A DNA stretch of 64,000 bases, taken from the NCBI RefSeq assembly GCF_030994125.1, contig NZ_CP099918.1, positions 744,001 through 808,000 of the forward strand, in the 5' to 3' direction. This document shows, piece after piece, positions 53,510 through 62,496 of this stretch (position 1 is the first letter of the stretch; every line of letters starts with the position of its first letter). This DNA comes from Pseudoalteromonas xiamenensis (GTDB lineage Bacteria > Pseudomonadota > Gammaproteobacteria > Enterobacterales > Alteromonadaceae). Under the pieces are notes generated by a model that was not told the DNA's origin, did no database searches, and was given only the letters and a program-made list of their open reading frames with translations. Position numbers and translations under genes: made by a program.

Positions 53510-54163
53510 ATGAGCCTAACGAACTATCTATCTAACCATTTCTACACTGAAAAAGAATTATGTGATTTATTGCGTCTTGAACAATCTGAACTTGCAAGCT
53601 GGCAAGCAAATAAGCTCTTTCCTAAGCCAAGTTATTGTATTCAAAACCAGATCAAATGTAGTTCCTATCTTGGTTTCTACGAATGCGAGGAATTTAGAGA
53701 CTATTACCCTAAGGGCGCATACCAATGGGGTCAGTTGATACAAAAACACAAAGTAACACAAGCGTCTCATGCTTATGAAATCTTCGCACAGCAATACTCA
53801 AATGTATTGGCAAAAATTGTTCAGCAAGGTGTGCAATGTTTAAGCGAAGCATTTAATGAAGAGCTCGATGAGCACATGCAGCAATCTTGGCAACAGTTTT
53901 TATGCAGTAAATATGGTGTGATTAGCCAAAACGGTTTAGTTGAGGAAGTCGTGTATATTGACCTAGGTCGTGTTCTGGTAGACGAAATTACGGAAGAACG
54001 AAGCAAAACATCACTTCAGCTAGAGGAACGGGCGTTATTAATTAAAGCGCTGAAACTGTTAAATCGAGGCCTCAGTCATAACGCCGCTCACGAAAAGCAT
54101 GAGTCACTTCGCTATCACTATGTTGACGCAATTTTACAAAAATACGATCTATCTATTCGTTAA
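53510..54163 (+). CDS. DUF6058 family protein
   Basis: About 217 residues. It fits the DUF6058 family as I recall it in Alteromonadales: LSNHFYTEKELCDLLRLEQSELASWQANKLFPKPSY at the start (a winged-helix-like pattern that ends in a Pro), then FYECEEFRDYYPKGAYQW. The family is labelled in databases as natural-product-related, but no function is shown. The ATG at 53510 gives the family start; a TTG-like opening at 53420 adds 30 unrelated residues. Divergent from dapA with about 150 bases between, and tail-to-tail overlap of 11 bases with the next gene. Confidence 0.68.
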   Translation: MSLTNYLSNHFYTEKELCDLLRLEQSELASWQANKLFPKPSYCIQNQIKCSSYLGFYECEEFRDYYPKGAYQWGQLIQKHKVTQASHAYEIFAQQYSNVLAKIVQQGVQCLSEAFNEELDEHMQQSWQQFLCSKYGVISQNGLVEEVVYIDLGRVLVDEITEERSKTSLQLEERALLIKALKLLNRGLSHNAAHEKHESLRYHYVDAILQKYDLSIR

Positions 54164-54419
54164 CGGTTCGCTCGAATTGTGCTCTCAGTATTTCAAATGC
54201 TTTGAGCACTTTTAACTTATCGTCACATAAAGCATCGTACCATTGGTCGAAAACTTCGTCGTCATCTTGCTCACTCATGACCTGATATTCGACTAGTAAC
54301 ATTACGATGTCACTGTGTGTACAACCTAAATTATCAAGCGTCTCGATTAGCGGTATTTGATTGTTTTGTTTTAGTTGCGCCAATACTTCGTTGTCTATAT
54401 TTTCGTTAGAACTTCCCAT
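54153..54419 (-). CDS. small acidic hypothetical protein
   Basis: About 88 residues, strongly acidic (Asp/Glu-rich), helical, ending LRAQFERTVNE. The ATG at 54419 has GAGGA five bases upstream; the ATG at 54446 lacks one. It overlaps the end of the DUF6058 gene by 11 bases on the other strand. No family recognised. The acidic helical character suggests a protein-binding role, which is a guess. Confidence 0.6.
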   Translation of the reverse strand: MGSSNENIDNEVLAQLKQNNQIPLIETLDNLGCTHSDIVMLLVEYQVMSEQDDDEVFDQWYDALCDDKLKVLKAFEILRAQFERTVNE

Positions 54420-54627
54420 GTTATCCTCGTCCAATTCGCACGACATAACCTACTTATACCAAGAATTTTAGGAATAGCTAGAGCCAAAATGTCCGTTTGG
54501 TCATTACGTAATCGAAATGTGAATTTTTGCTGCTTTCTTGGACGAAGGAGTGCTGTTTAACTAAATCCTAAGTTTTATCCCGACTACACTAAAATGCTAC
54601 TAACTTACCTCTATAAAATGATGACAT

Positions 54628-54662
54628 ATAAAAAAGCCTTGAGTGCTATGGCAATCAAGGCT
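54628..54662 (-). terminator. terminator of the cytochrome b562 gene
   Basis: On the minus strand AGCCTTGA / TCAAGGCT (8-bp perfect stem, 12-base loop) runs into six T. It lies about 40 bases after the stop of the gene at 54700. Confidence 0.85.
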
Positions 54663-54699
54663 CAGGAATGTTGGCTTTAAGATAGGACAGTGTTACCCA

Positions 54700-55110
54700 T
54701 TACTTCCCGAATAAGAGTTCCCAAAAACTAGGTGGTTCGTGCAATTTATGATATTCCTTTCTTAACGCATCAATTTTCGAAGCGTGCTCTTTTGCTTTAT
54801 CAAGTTCACCAGCCTGTAGCAAAGGTACTAATTCATCTAACTGTTTTTCTACCTTATTTAAGCCTTCAAATGATTTATCTTTTAATTCAGGTTTAAAGCC
54901 AAGCGCTTTACTTTTTTCAATGAGTAATTCCATTTCAGAAATTGCGTCGAGCGCTTCATCGGCGGTTTTGGCTTTCATGATTTGTTTGTAACTGAAACCA
55001 ATTTTCTTCATGGTTTCATTCAGCTCGCTCGTTTGGCCATTCGCATAGACAAAAGAAGAACCGATGAGTAATAAAAATAAAATGCAGAATTGAGAAAATC
55101 GATTTGACAT
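54700..55110 (-). CDS. cytochrome b562 family protein
   Basis: 136 residues: a signal peptide (MSNRFSQFCILFLLLIGSSFVYA) and a four-helix bundle of about 110 residues. The expected haem ligands are present, a Met in the first helix (Met34) and a His in the last (His121, in RKEYHKLH). This fits soluble periplasmic cytochrome b562, a b-haem protein of uncertain role. Met34 and His121 are inferred from alignment by eye. It is divergent from the periplasmic-binding-protein gene. Confidence 0.8.
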   Translation of the reverse strand: MSNRFSQFCILFLLLIGSSFVYANGQTSELNETMKKIGFSYKQIMKAKTADEALDAISEMELLIEKSKALGFKPELKDKSFEGLNKVEKQLDELVPLLQAGELDKAKEHASKIDALRKEYHKLHEPPSFWELLFGK

Positions 55111-55191
55111 AGTACCCCCAAAAAAATCAATTTCATTATATCCGAAACAATGACTATGGAAAATGCTACACTACCTGTAAAGGGGCTTTAC

Positions 55192-56250
55192 ATGCGAAGT
55201 ACAATGAAATTTTACGCGATTTTTATCAGTTCTGTTTTATGCTTGTTTAGTTCGCTTGGTATCGCTCAGACGTCAGTAACTTTTATCAATCCCGGATTTG
55301 TAGCCAACAACCCTACCGGTCCATTTTGGCAAAATGTTTCAACGGTAATGGAGGCGGCCGCAAAAGACCTCGATATCGATTTGACAATTCACTACGCCAA
55401 TCGCGATCATATTCAAATGAAAAAGCTCGTGTTGGATGCGCTAAACGAGTCTCCTGACTTCTTAATTTTGGTAGATGAAAAATCTGCTGTCACTAAGTTG
55501 CTCTTATCAAGTCCGCCATCTAAGACGAAAATATATTTTTTGCTTAATACACCAACTAGTGTTGATTTAGAACGTCTCACACGAAAAGGTTTTAATGTGG
55601 TAGGTAGTGTAATTGCGGATAACACGCATGTTGGCAAAGCCCTTATCACGTCATTACTTGAGAAAGCCAAGCAATCTAAAGGAACAATACTTGCACTTTA
55701 TGGTGACGCCTCGACACAAGCTTCTATATTAAGAGAACGAGGTATGTTGTCGGTTATCAACCGTCAATATGGGCTAAAACTGAGAGAGAGGCTATACGCT
55801 AATTGGTCTGAGCTCGAAGCCTACAGACTTATTTATGGTCTTGCGCAACGCTATCCAGATCTGAGCATTGTTTGGGCTGCCAACGATGCAATGGCTGCAG
55901 GCGCAGACAGAGCGCTAAAACAATTAGGAATTCGCGAAAAAGTTGCGATAGGCGGTATTAATTGGGATCCTCAGATAGAACAGTTAGACATCAGTTTCGG
56001 TGGACATTTTATGCTTGGAGCCTACGCGCTCATTGAGCTAATAAACCTACAAGATCAAGGTTCTCTTGTTTCACCTCACAAAGAGTTGCCCATTTTTGTA
56101 CCATTTAACGAAGACTACCAAAAACTGCTTCATGCAATTTACCTTAAAAGAATTGACGACATTAATTTTAGAGTGTTTACCAACGCAGCAGACTCAACCC
56201 TTCCATATAATATGGACACGATTCGAACTGAATTCGAAAAAAACTTTTAG
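55192..56250 (+). CDS. periplasmic binding protein, sugar-binding/LacI-like fold
   Basis: About 352 residues with a signal peptide (FYAIFISSVLCLFSSLGIAQ) and a type-I periplasmic binding fold: FINPGFVANNPTGPFW, DFLILVDEK, NVVGSVIADNTHVGKAL and VWAANDAMAAGADRALKQLG, as in Periplasmic_binding_4-type proteins. No permease or ATPase is next to it, so it may feed a histidine kinase or a distant transporter; the alternative is a signalling co-receptor. The ATG at 55192 has AGGGG six bases upstream. Confidence 0.8.
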   Translation: MRSTMKFYAIFISSVLCLFSSLGIAQTSVTFINPGFVANNPTGPFWQNVSTVMEAAAKDLDIDLTIHYANRDHIQMKKLVLDALNESPDFLILVDEKSAVTKLLLSSPPSKTKIYFLLNTPTSVDLERLTRKGFNVVGSVIADNTHVGKALITSLLEKAKQSKGTILALYGDASTQASILRERGMLSVINRQYGLKLRERLYANWSELEAYRLIYGLAQRYPDLSIVWAANDAMAAGADRALKQLGIREKVAIGGINWDPQIEQLDISFGGHFMLGAYALIELINLQDQGSLVSPHKELPIFVPFNEDYQKLLHAIYLKRIDDINFRVFTNAADSTLPYNMDTIRTEFEKNF

Positions 56251-56440
56251 TCCTTTTTTGTCTAACATTTGGCCACTTCACCCATTTTAGAGTCACTTTT
56301 TAGCATAAAGCTCACCTAATGTTGCTATTGCAACATTGTTAATTTTATCGGTAAACCACCTTTCTATTTTGCATATTGACAGCGCTATCATTAACACCTT
56401 AAATACATGTCATTAACAACATGTAAAGAGAGTCAATACT

Positions 56441-58051
56441 ATGAAAGAACAACATCGAATGATTAACCGATCGGTTTTATCTGGCACTATTGCAGCAGTT
56501 CTCGCTTGTGCTCCTGCATTTCAAGCAATGGCATCAGATAGTCATAGAGTTATCGTTACAATGCCAACGGTTACAGCACAAAATGCGCGCGCTTCCACAG
56601 AGCAGATGTTCCGTACCAACGTTACTACGTTGGCAAATTCCATCAATGCGGATGTCTTAAACACCTTGCCAAGTGTAAATGCGGTTGTGCTGGATTTATC
56701 CCTTGAACAACAACAAGCTCTTCTTGCCAGTGGTGCAGCTGTTAATATTGAAGAAGATCCGAAACGCTTCTTGATGGCTGAGACGTCTCCCTATGGAATT
56801 GCAATGACTCAAGCTAATTTAGTCAGCGATTCACTCACTGGAAATCGTAAAGTCTGTATTATGGATACTGGTTACACGCTTGGACATGAAGATTTGCCAA
56901 ATGCTGGAATTACGGGAAATGATGGCTATGGCTCAAATGATACGGGTAACTGGTATCATGACGGTAATGGCCACGGTACGCACGTAGCTGGGACAATCGC
57001 TGCAATTGGTGGTAATAGTAAAGGCGTAATTGGTGTAAACCCATCTGGTCAACTTGGTCTTCACATCGTAAAAGTATTTAACGATCAAGGCAATTGGGCG
57101 TATGGTTCTGATCTCATCAAAGCGATTGAACAATGTGAAGCTGCTGGCGCAAATGTTACTAGCATGAGCTTAGGCGGAAGTGGCAGCTCTACAGCGGAGC
57201 GCCAAGCATTTGAACAAAGCTATGCTCGAGGCATGTTGCATATTGCCGCAGCAGGCAACAGTGGTAATAGCAGTTTAAGTTACCCTGCGTCCTATGATGC
57301 TGTTGTTTCCGTCGCTGCTGTCGATAGCAACGAAAACAAAGCATCCTTCTCGCAATACAACAATCAAGTTGAAATCGCGGGTCCTGGGGTGGGTGTCAAT
57401 TCGACTTGGAATAACGGTGGCTATAAGTCCATCAGCGGTACTTCAATGGCAACACCACATGTATCGGGCGTAGCAGCACTTGTTTGGAGCCAGTTTCCTG
57501 AGTGTTCGAATCAACAAATCCGAAATGCACTCAATGCTTCGGCGAAAGATAAAGGCGCCGCGGGTCGTGATACTTCTTATGGTTATGGGATTGTACAGGC
57601 CAAAGCCGCCGTTGACTATTTGACACGAAATAAGTGTGGAGACGTTCAAGACCCTGTTGTTTCTGATTTTACTTATGCAGTACAAGGTCTCTCCGTCAGC
57701 TTTAACAACAAATCAGCTAACGCAACAAGTTACAATTGGGCATTTGGAGATGGAGAACAAAGTTCTCAAGCAAATCCGTCACATACCTACGCAACGTCTG
57801 GCAACTATACCGTTACACTCACTGCTTCATCAAGTGAAGGCTCATCGAAAAAGTCGATCGTTGTGACCGTGAAAGGCGGAGGCGATACTGGTGGTTGTAT
57901 CGGAACTAGCGCATGGGACGCAAATACAACATATCAAATTGGTGATCGTGTTTCATATAACAATTTTGAATACGAATCCATTTGGTGGTCACGCGGCGCT
58001 CAACCAGATATTTTCTCAAACGTTTGGAAGAAAGGCAGTAAGTGTAACTAA
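56441..58051 (+). CDS. secreted subtilisin-like serine protease with PKD and chitin-binding domains
   Basis: 536 residues: signal peptide (about 1-31), inhibitor-like propeptide (32-115), S8 catalytic domain (about 118-395), PKD domain (about 405-478) and C-terminal CBM5/12-type chitin-binding domain (about 486-536: AWDANTTYQIGDRVSYN and the Trp pair). The triad is intact: Asp142 (MDTGYT), His178 (GHGTHVAGT) and Ser335 (GTSMATPH), with Asn273 for the oxyanion hole. Degrades extracellular protein, probably on chitin-rich particles. AGAGAG eight bases before the ATG. No dedicated transporter seen; general type II secretion is likely. Confidence 0.93.
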   Translation: MKEQHRMINRSVLSGTIAAVLACAPAFQAMASDSHRVIVTMPTVTAQNARASTEQMFRTNVTTLANSINADVLNTLPSVNAVVLDLSLEQQQALLASGAAVNIEEDPKRFLMAETSPYGIAMTQANLVSDSLTGNRKVCIMDTGYTLGHEDLPNAGITGNDGYGSNDTGNWYHDGNGHGTHVAGTIAAIGGNSKGVIGVNPSGQLGLHIVKVFNDQGNWAYGSDLIKAIEQCEAAGANVTSMSLGGSGSSTAERQAFEQSYARGMLHIAAAGNSGNSSLSYPASYDAVVSVAAVDSNENKASFSQYNNQVEIAGPGVGVNSTWNNGGYKSISGTSMATPHVSGVAALVWSQFPECSNQQIRNALNASAKDKGAAGRDTSYGYGIVQAKAAVDYLTRNKCGDVQDPVVSDFTYAVQGLSVSFNNKSANATSYNWAFGDGEQSSQANPSHTYATSGNYTVTLTASSSEGSSKKSIVVTVKGGGDTGGCIGTSAWDANTTYQIGDRVSYNNFEYESIWWSRGAQPDIFSNVWKKGSKCN

Positions 58052-58058
58052 GTTAAAA

Positions 58059-58076
58059 TTGGGGGCTTTGCCCCCA
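58059..58076. terminator. hairpin between protease and EamA gene
   Basis: A perfect 8-bp stem ttgggggc / gcccccaa with loop ttt. On the minus strand it is followed by ttttaac, which better suits the convergent exporter gene; on the plus strand the T-run is lacking, so termination of the protease gene here is uncertain. Confidence 0.6.
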
Positions 58077-58107
58077 AATCACAACATCAAATAATCTTTC
58101 CATTCAA

Positions 58108-58932
58108 CTAATTGTCGATCACCAACAAACAAACGCAAGTAACTAAAGCAAAACACAAAAATAACTGTTTTCGCGTAATTTGTTCGGACAATACCCAATA
58201 CCCGACCGCCAACGCGGAAACAACACCAAGTCCGCGCTTGGTTGCTTCCACAATGCCAGGATGAAATTCCTGAAGCGCATTGAGTTGAAACACGATCGCC
58301 CCAACAAAAATGCCGGCGCCAACAAACACCATCTTCAATTTTTCGCTTTGCTTGATGGTTAGATTTGGCCGAAGGAAAAACCAATTTAAAGCGACTATAC
58401 AAACAGATAAAAAAACCAGATGAAAGCTGATCGTCGCATATTGCAGTGCAACTTTATCAAATACGATGCATAACCCCCAGCTCAGTGCTGTTATACAAGC
58501 GGGAATAAAGCCTGACGTCCGCATATTTAGGCTTTTTGTCCCCATGATTGCACAGCCTACAGCAATAAGAAAGACCATACACCAATCTAACCAAGAAAGG
58601 GCCTCATTTAACACAAGCCAGCCTGCTATGCCGGAAATAACCGGCGTTACACACAGAACAGGAATAACCTTAGAAATATCCCCTCGTTTTAGTGCATTTA
58701 GGTATTGCACACTGCCAAGCGCTGCAAGCCCACCACTTAAGCACGCTGGCACAAGATAATCAGCCCAGACAGGCTCTGGAGCACCTTGAGCAATCCAATA
58801 GAACACATATAATGGCAGTGCAACCAACGTAAAAAATACAGTGAGCTCCGCTGCACTAAAACTTTTCGTGAGCATCTTTCTAATATAGTCAAACGCAGCC
58901 CAACAAAATGCGCTCGATAACAAATAAAGCAA
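58108..58932 (-). CDS. EamA/DMT family transporter
   Basis: 274 residues with ten predicted membrane helices in two EamA repeats; PEAxxR-type motifs are replaced, but the end of the first repeat has ISGIAGWLVLNEALSWLDW and the second VVSALAVGYWVLSEQITR. These export small metabolites such as amino acids. It starts with TTG (GGGGAGGA about nine bases upstream) because no in-frame ATG lies nearer. Convergent with the protease gene. Confidence 0.8.
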   Translation of the reverse strand: MLYLLSSAFCWAAFDYIRKMLTKSFSAAELTVFFTLVALPLYVFYWIAQGAPEPVWADYLVPACLSGGLAALGSVQYLNALKRGDISKVIPVLCVTPVISGIAGWLVLNEALSWLDWCMVFLIAVGCAIMGTKSLNMRTSGFIPACITALSWGLCIVFDKVALQYATISFHLVFLSVCIVALNWFFLRPNLTIKQSEKLKMVFVGAGIFVGAIVFQLNALQEFHPGIVEATKRGLGVVSALAVGYWVLSEQITRKQLFLCFALVTCVCLLVIDN

Positions 58933-59050
58933 TTTATTCGTCCTCCCCCAACTCCTAGTATAAATGCTAACTCAAAATCCAATTTCTGACACGACGGGAC
59001 AAATTGTCCTGAGCATCAGTGGGTTTAAATCATGCATCGCCAAAGCGAAA

Positions 59051-59079
59051 AATAAAAAAAGGCCCGAAACGGGCCTTTT
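59051..59079 (-). terminator. terminator of fadE
   Basis: Minus strand: aaaaggcccgtttcgggcc closes a stem of 10 bp and runs into seven T then ATTTTT. It lies about 35 bases after the fadE stop. Confidence 0.88.
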
Positions 59080-59114
59080 GCGGTGAGAACACCTATGCAT
59101 TATTGATTATGTGA

Positions 59115-61364
59115 TTAGCTTGCCGCTTTTAACTCGCTTGTCGTCTTTCCATTAACGTCTAACAAGTTTAAATCATAATCGAACTCATCAACGCGGATCG
59201 CTCGCTCACGCTTCACGTTGTAATCTTGTAGTTTTGCGAATTCAGCTTCATTTATAACATCAGCTTGTAATGCATTATCTAGCGTTTCAGCAAAACGTAC
59301 ACCTGAACGAATTGTTTTCGCACGAAGCGCTTTTTTCACTTTGCCAAGTAAATCTAAACATGCCATTTTCGCTTTATAAGCTTGTTCGTTAATATCATGA
59401 CCATCGCCAGGCATTGGCATCACTAAATGGGTTAGTTGCGATTTAAATGCCGTATCCATTTGTGCTGCTTGAGCCAATTCGCGGATCAAATCATCGCTGA
59501 TGGCTGGCATTTTATGACTAAAGTGCAGAGTAATGACGCGCATAAACTTACGAGTGAATGATGCTGGGAAGTTATCTAGAAACTTATGCAATGCCTCTTC
59601 CGCACTTTGTAATGCAAATCGAGTTGCATAGTGGAAATAAGGCGCTGCACTTGCTCTGTCTTCTGCTGATACTTTCTGTTCGTAATAACGAATAGACGCC
59701 ATCGCTGCATACAGGAAACTCATTACATCACCGAGACGTGCCGAAAGCATTTCCGCTTGTTTAAGTTTTCCACCTAATACGAGTAGAGAGAAATCAGCGT
59801 ATACGGCAAGCTTAGCAGCTAGCTTATGTACGGCTTTTTCATATTGACGCACTTCTGCAAGCGAGGACTTGCTTCCAGCTGTAAATGGCAATAAACCTAA
59901 ACGGAACGCTCGAAGGCTGTTGCCTACGCTGTAGCCAACTGTTTTGCGTAGAATTCGGTTAAAGGTTTTGTCTGCGTCTTTGTCTTCGCTGTGAATCGCC
60001 TCGACCATCGATTGTAGATATGGGTGACAGCGCATCACACCTTGACCAAATATCATAAGGTTACGAGTAAGAATGTTCGCGCCTTCTACAGTGATAGCAA
60101 TTGGTTGGGCGACATATCCGCTCGCGAGTGTGTTTTGAGGACCGTTCTGAATCGCTTTACCCGCTTGAATGTCCATCGCGTGATTCAACACTTCACGACC
60201 GATCTCAGTCATGTGGTACTTGGCAATCGCTGTAACAACGGAAGGCTTAAGACCTAAACCAAGGCCTTCAGTCGTCAATACGCGCATTGCTTCTTGAAGA
60301 TACGTTTTACCCGCAATGTCCGCTAGTTTTTCTTGAATGCCTTCGAATTGGCCAATAGCAAGACCAAATTGTTCACGCACAGCGGCATATTCAGATGCAC
60401 CTTTGAGAGCAACTTGTGCAGTTGACACACCTAGAGCGGGAAGTGAAATACCACGACCAGCACCCAAACAGCTCACAAGCATCTGCCAACCGCGACCAAT
60501 GTTCTTTTGACCGCCGATGATGAAATCCATTGGGATAAACACTTTCTCGCCGCGAGTCGTGCCGTTATAAAAGCGAATACCCATTGGGTCATGGCGATTG
60601 CCTAATTGAACACCTGGGTAATCGTGTGGAATAAGCGCACACGTAATGCCTAAGTCCTCTTTTCCACCGAGTAAATGTTCTGGATCGAATACTTTGATAG
60701 CAAGGCCAAGCACAGTCGCAATTGGTGCAAGTGTGATATAACGTTTGTCCCAAGTTACTTCAAGACCAACAACTTCCTCACCGTTATACAAACCTTTTTT
60801 CACGATACCGCGATCTGGAATACCACCCGCATCAGAACCTGCTTCAGGCGAAGTCAAAGCAAAACAAGGGATGTCTGTTCCAACAGCAAGTCGAGGAAGG
60901 TAATGGTCTTGTTGCTCTTTAGTTCCATAATGTAGCAGTAACTCACCTGGGCCTAACGAGTTTGGCACCATAACTGTTACAGCAACGGCTGACGATTTAG
61001 TCGCGATAGTCCCTACGATTGTACTGTTTGCATAAGGGCTAAATTCACGACCACCAAATGACTTTGGAATAATTAGAGAAAAGAAACGCTCTTTCTTTAA
61101 AAACTCTAAAATATGTTCAGGCAAATGCTGACCGTTTTGTATGACCGAGTCATCGATCATGCCCATGAGCGTTTTAACCGGTCCGTCTAGGAATGCTTGC
61201 TCTTCAGCCGAAAGTGTAGCGGCAGGAACATCGCGTAGTGCGCTAAAATCGGGTGTACCTTGGTAGATACTGCCTTCTAACCAAACATCACCCGCATCGA
61301 GTGCTTCTTGTTCTGTAATTGAAATGCTAGGTAATACTTTTCGTAATTGTGTTCTTAAGCTCAT
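59115..61364 (-). CDS. fadE: acyl-CoA dehydrogenase
   Basis: First oxidation step of fatty-acid beta-oxidation. About 749 residues, shorter than E. coli FadE (814) but with its layout: N-terminal helical region (ITEQEALDAGDVW), a mid region with SSAVAVTVMVPNSLGPGELL and CFALTSPEAGSDAGGIPD (FAD-contacting), then TAQVALKGASEYAAVREQFG and a long C-terminal extension that is specific to FadE. No membrane anchor is needed at the N-terminus, unlike E. coli. An ATG at 61376 overlaps a FadR-like site; the ATG at 61364 is preferred. Likely repressed by FadR and relieved by long-chain acyl-CoA. Confidence 0.93.
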   Translation of the reverse strand: MSLRTQLRKVLPSISITEQEALDAGDVWLEGSIYQGTPDFSALRDVPAATLSAEEQAFLDGPVKTLMGMIDDSVIQNGQHLPEHILEFLKKERFFSLIIPKSFGGREFSPYANSTIVGTIATKSSAVAVTVMVPNSLGPGELLLHYGTKEQQDHYLPRLAVGTDIPCFALTSPEAGSDAGGIPDRGIVKKGLYNGEEVVGLEVTWDKRYITLAPIATVLGLAIKVFDPEHLLGGKEDLGITCALIPHDYPGVQLGNRHDPMGIRFYNGTTRGEKVFIPMDFIIGGQKNIGRGWQMLVSCLGAGRGISLPALGVSTAQVALKGASEYAAVREQFGLAIGQFEGIQEKLADIAGKTYLQEAMRVLTTEGLGLGLKPSVVTAIAKYHMTEIGREVLNHAMDIQAGKAIQNGPQNTLASGYVAQPIAITVEGANILTRNLMIFGQGVMRCHPYLQSMVEAIHSEDKDADKTFNRILRKTVGYSVGNSLRAFRLGLLPFTAGSKSSLAEVRQYEKAVHKLAAKLAVYADFSLLVLGGKLKQAEMLSARLGDVMSFLYAAMASIRYYEQKVSAEDRASAAPYFHYATRFALQSAEEALHKFLDNFPASFTRKFMRVITLHFSHKMPAISDDLIRELAQAAQMDTAFKSQLTHLVMPMPGDGHDINEQAYKAKMACLDLLGKVKKALRAKTIRSGVRFAETLDNALQADVINEAEFAKLQDYNVKRERAIRVDEFDYDLNLLDVNGKTTSELKAAS

Positions 61365-61369
61365 AATCC

Positions 61370-61386
61370 AACTCATCCGACCAGAT
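61370..61386 (-). promoter_or_regulatory. FadR-like operator before fadE
   Basis: ATCTGGTCGGATGAGTT on the minus strand. It matches the E. coli fadB operator (recollected) in 12 of 17 positions, including the CTGGT half. Location at the start of a beta-oxidation gene strengthens the inference; binding is not shown. Confidence 0.5.
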
Positions 61387-61620
61387 TGATATACCTACAT
61401 TACGGCATAAATTTTCGATTAGATCAATTACTCTATCAAAATAATTAACGATTATTTCATAATAAACAAGCTATCCATTTGTTTTAGTTGCATAAATAGT
61501 TGGTTTGCAGATGTACGCTGAATGGTGATTTGGACGTCACTTGAAAGGATAATTACTAACTTTGCATTAATATATTAGGCTATAAATCAATCACAACAAC
61601 TTCTCAAAGCTTATTTTCTG

Positions 61621-62079
61621 TTAAAACTCGGCATACTTCGCTGCACATAATTTCAATAATGTTGCGGGTTCAATCACTACTTCTACTCCCCGCTTCCCTG
61701 CACTAACGTATATTTTTTCTTCCGTTTCGGCACTGTAATGCAGAAGCGTCGGTAAACGCTTTTTTTGTGCAAATGGGCTTATACCACCAACTAAATATCC
61801 CGTTGTGCGCTCAGCAATTTTAGGATCGGCCATTGTCGCTTTTTTTCCTCCAGCACATTGCGCAAATCGTTTAAGATCAACTTGATTCGTGCACGGTGTC
61901 ACCGCGACATGTAGTTTTCCATCGACGTTGACTAACAAGGTTTTAAACACGATAGCTTCGTCGATTCCTAATTTTTGAGCTGCTTCTTTAGCGAAATTTG
62001 TGTTGTTTTTGTCGTGGTCAAACTCGACGACGGTGAAATCAAACTTAGACTTTTTTAGTAGATTTATTGCTGGTGTCAT
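61621..62079 (-). CDS. ybaK: Cys-tRNA(Pro)/Cys-tRNA(Cys) deacylase
   Basis: Trans-acting editing enzyme that removes cysteine from mischarged tRNA-Pro. 152 residues, normal. Motifs: VVEFDHD at 18-24, KTLLVNVDGKLHVAVTP with the catalytic Lys, and the GGISPFAQKKRLPT loop. Ends at 61621, in tandem after fadE's leader region (about 240 bases, no gene seen). Confidence 0.93.
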   Translation of the reverse strand: MTPAINLLKKSKFDFTVVEFDHDKNNTNFAKEAAQKLGIDEAIVFKTLLVNVDGKLHVAVTPCTNQVDLKRFAQCAGGKKATMADPKIAERTTGYLVGGISPFAQKKRLPTLLHYSAETEEKIYVSAGKRGVEVVIEPATLLKLCAAKYAEF

Positions 62080-62225
62080 ACTTTTCCCTGTTTCTACATC
62101 GATTACCTAGAATTTAAAAGCCACTAGACTAAAGTCTAATAACACCAGTTTAATCATCTTACCGAAAGCCTATTTCAACACGCCTCAGGATGATAAATCG
62201 ATTCCACTGGTGGGAGGTTGCAGTT

Positions 62226-62447
62226 ATGAAGTCTCGAATTGTGTTTATCGCAAGCTGTCTGCTTTTAGTACTATCCACTTTGGCATTTTTAACGGATGAA
62301 TACAATTTGTGGGATCAAAATTTAGCTTGTGACGCAAAATGTGGTGCGCTTGGTTGCAAAGGCGGCAAGCTAATGCGTAGCGAAGAAAATCTCACGGTTG
62401 CTTGTAAATGCAATAGTGAACACGACTATTTATTATTGATAAATTAA
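62226..62447 (+). CDS. small cysteine-rich exported protein
   Basis: About 73 residues: an N-terminal hydrophobic segment (MKSRIVFIASCLLLVLSTLAF) and a cysteine-rich tail (ACDAKCGALGCKGGKL, then ACKCNSEHD) with six Cys in the tail, likely disulfide-bonded or metal-binding outside the cytoplasm. The ATG at 62226 has GGGAGG eight bases upstream; the ATG at 62190 has none. A hairpin follows the stop. No family recognised. Confidence 0.6.
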   Translation: MKSRIVFIASCLLLVLSTLAFLTDEYNLWDQNLACDAKCGALGCKGGKLMRSEENLTVACKCNSEHDYLLLIN

Positions 62448-62469
62448 AACGGCGCAGAATGCGCCGTTT
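62448..62469. terminator. hairpin between small protein gene and dnaJ
   Basis: aaacggcgca / tgcgccgttt, 10 bp, loop ga-type. The T-run is short on both sides, so strength is moderate; it suits both convergent genes. Confidence 0.7.
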
Positions 62470-62496
62470 GTGTGTTGACCGTTTTCGTTTGTTGAT

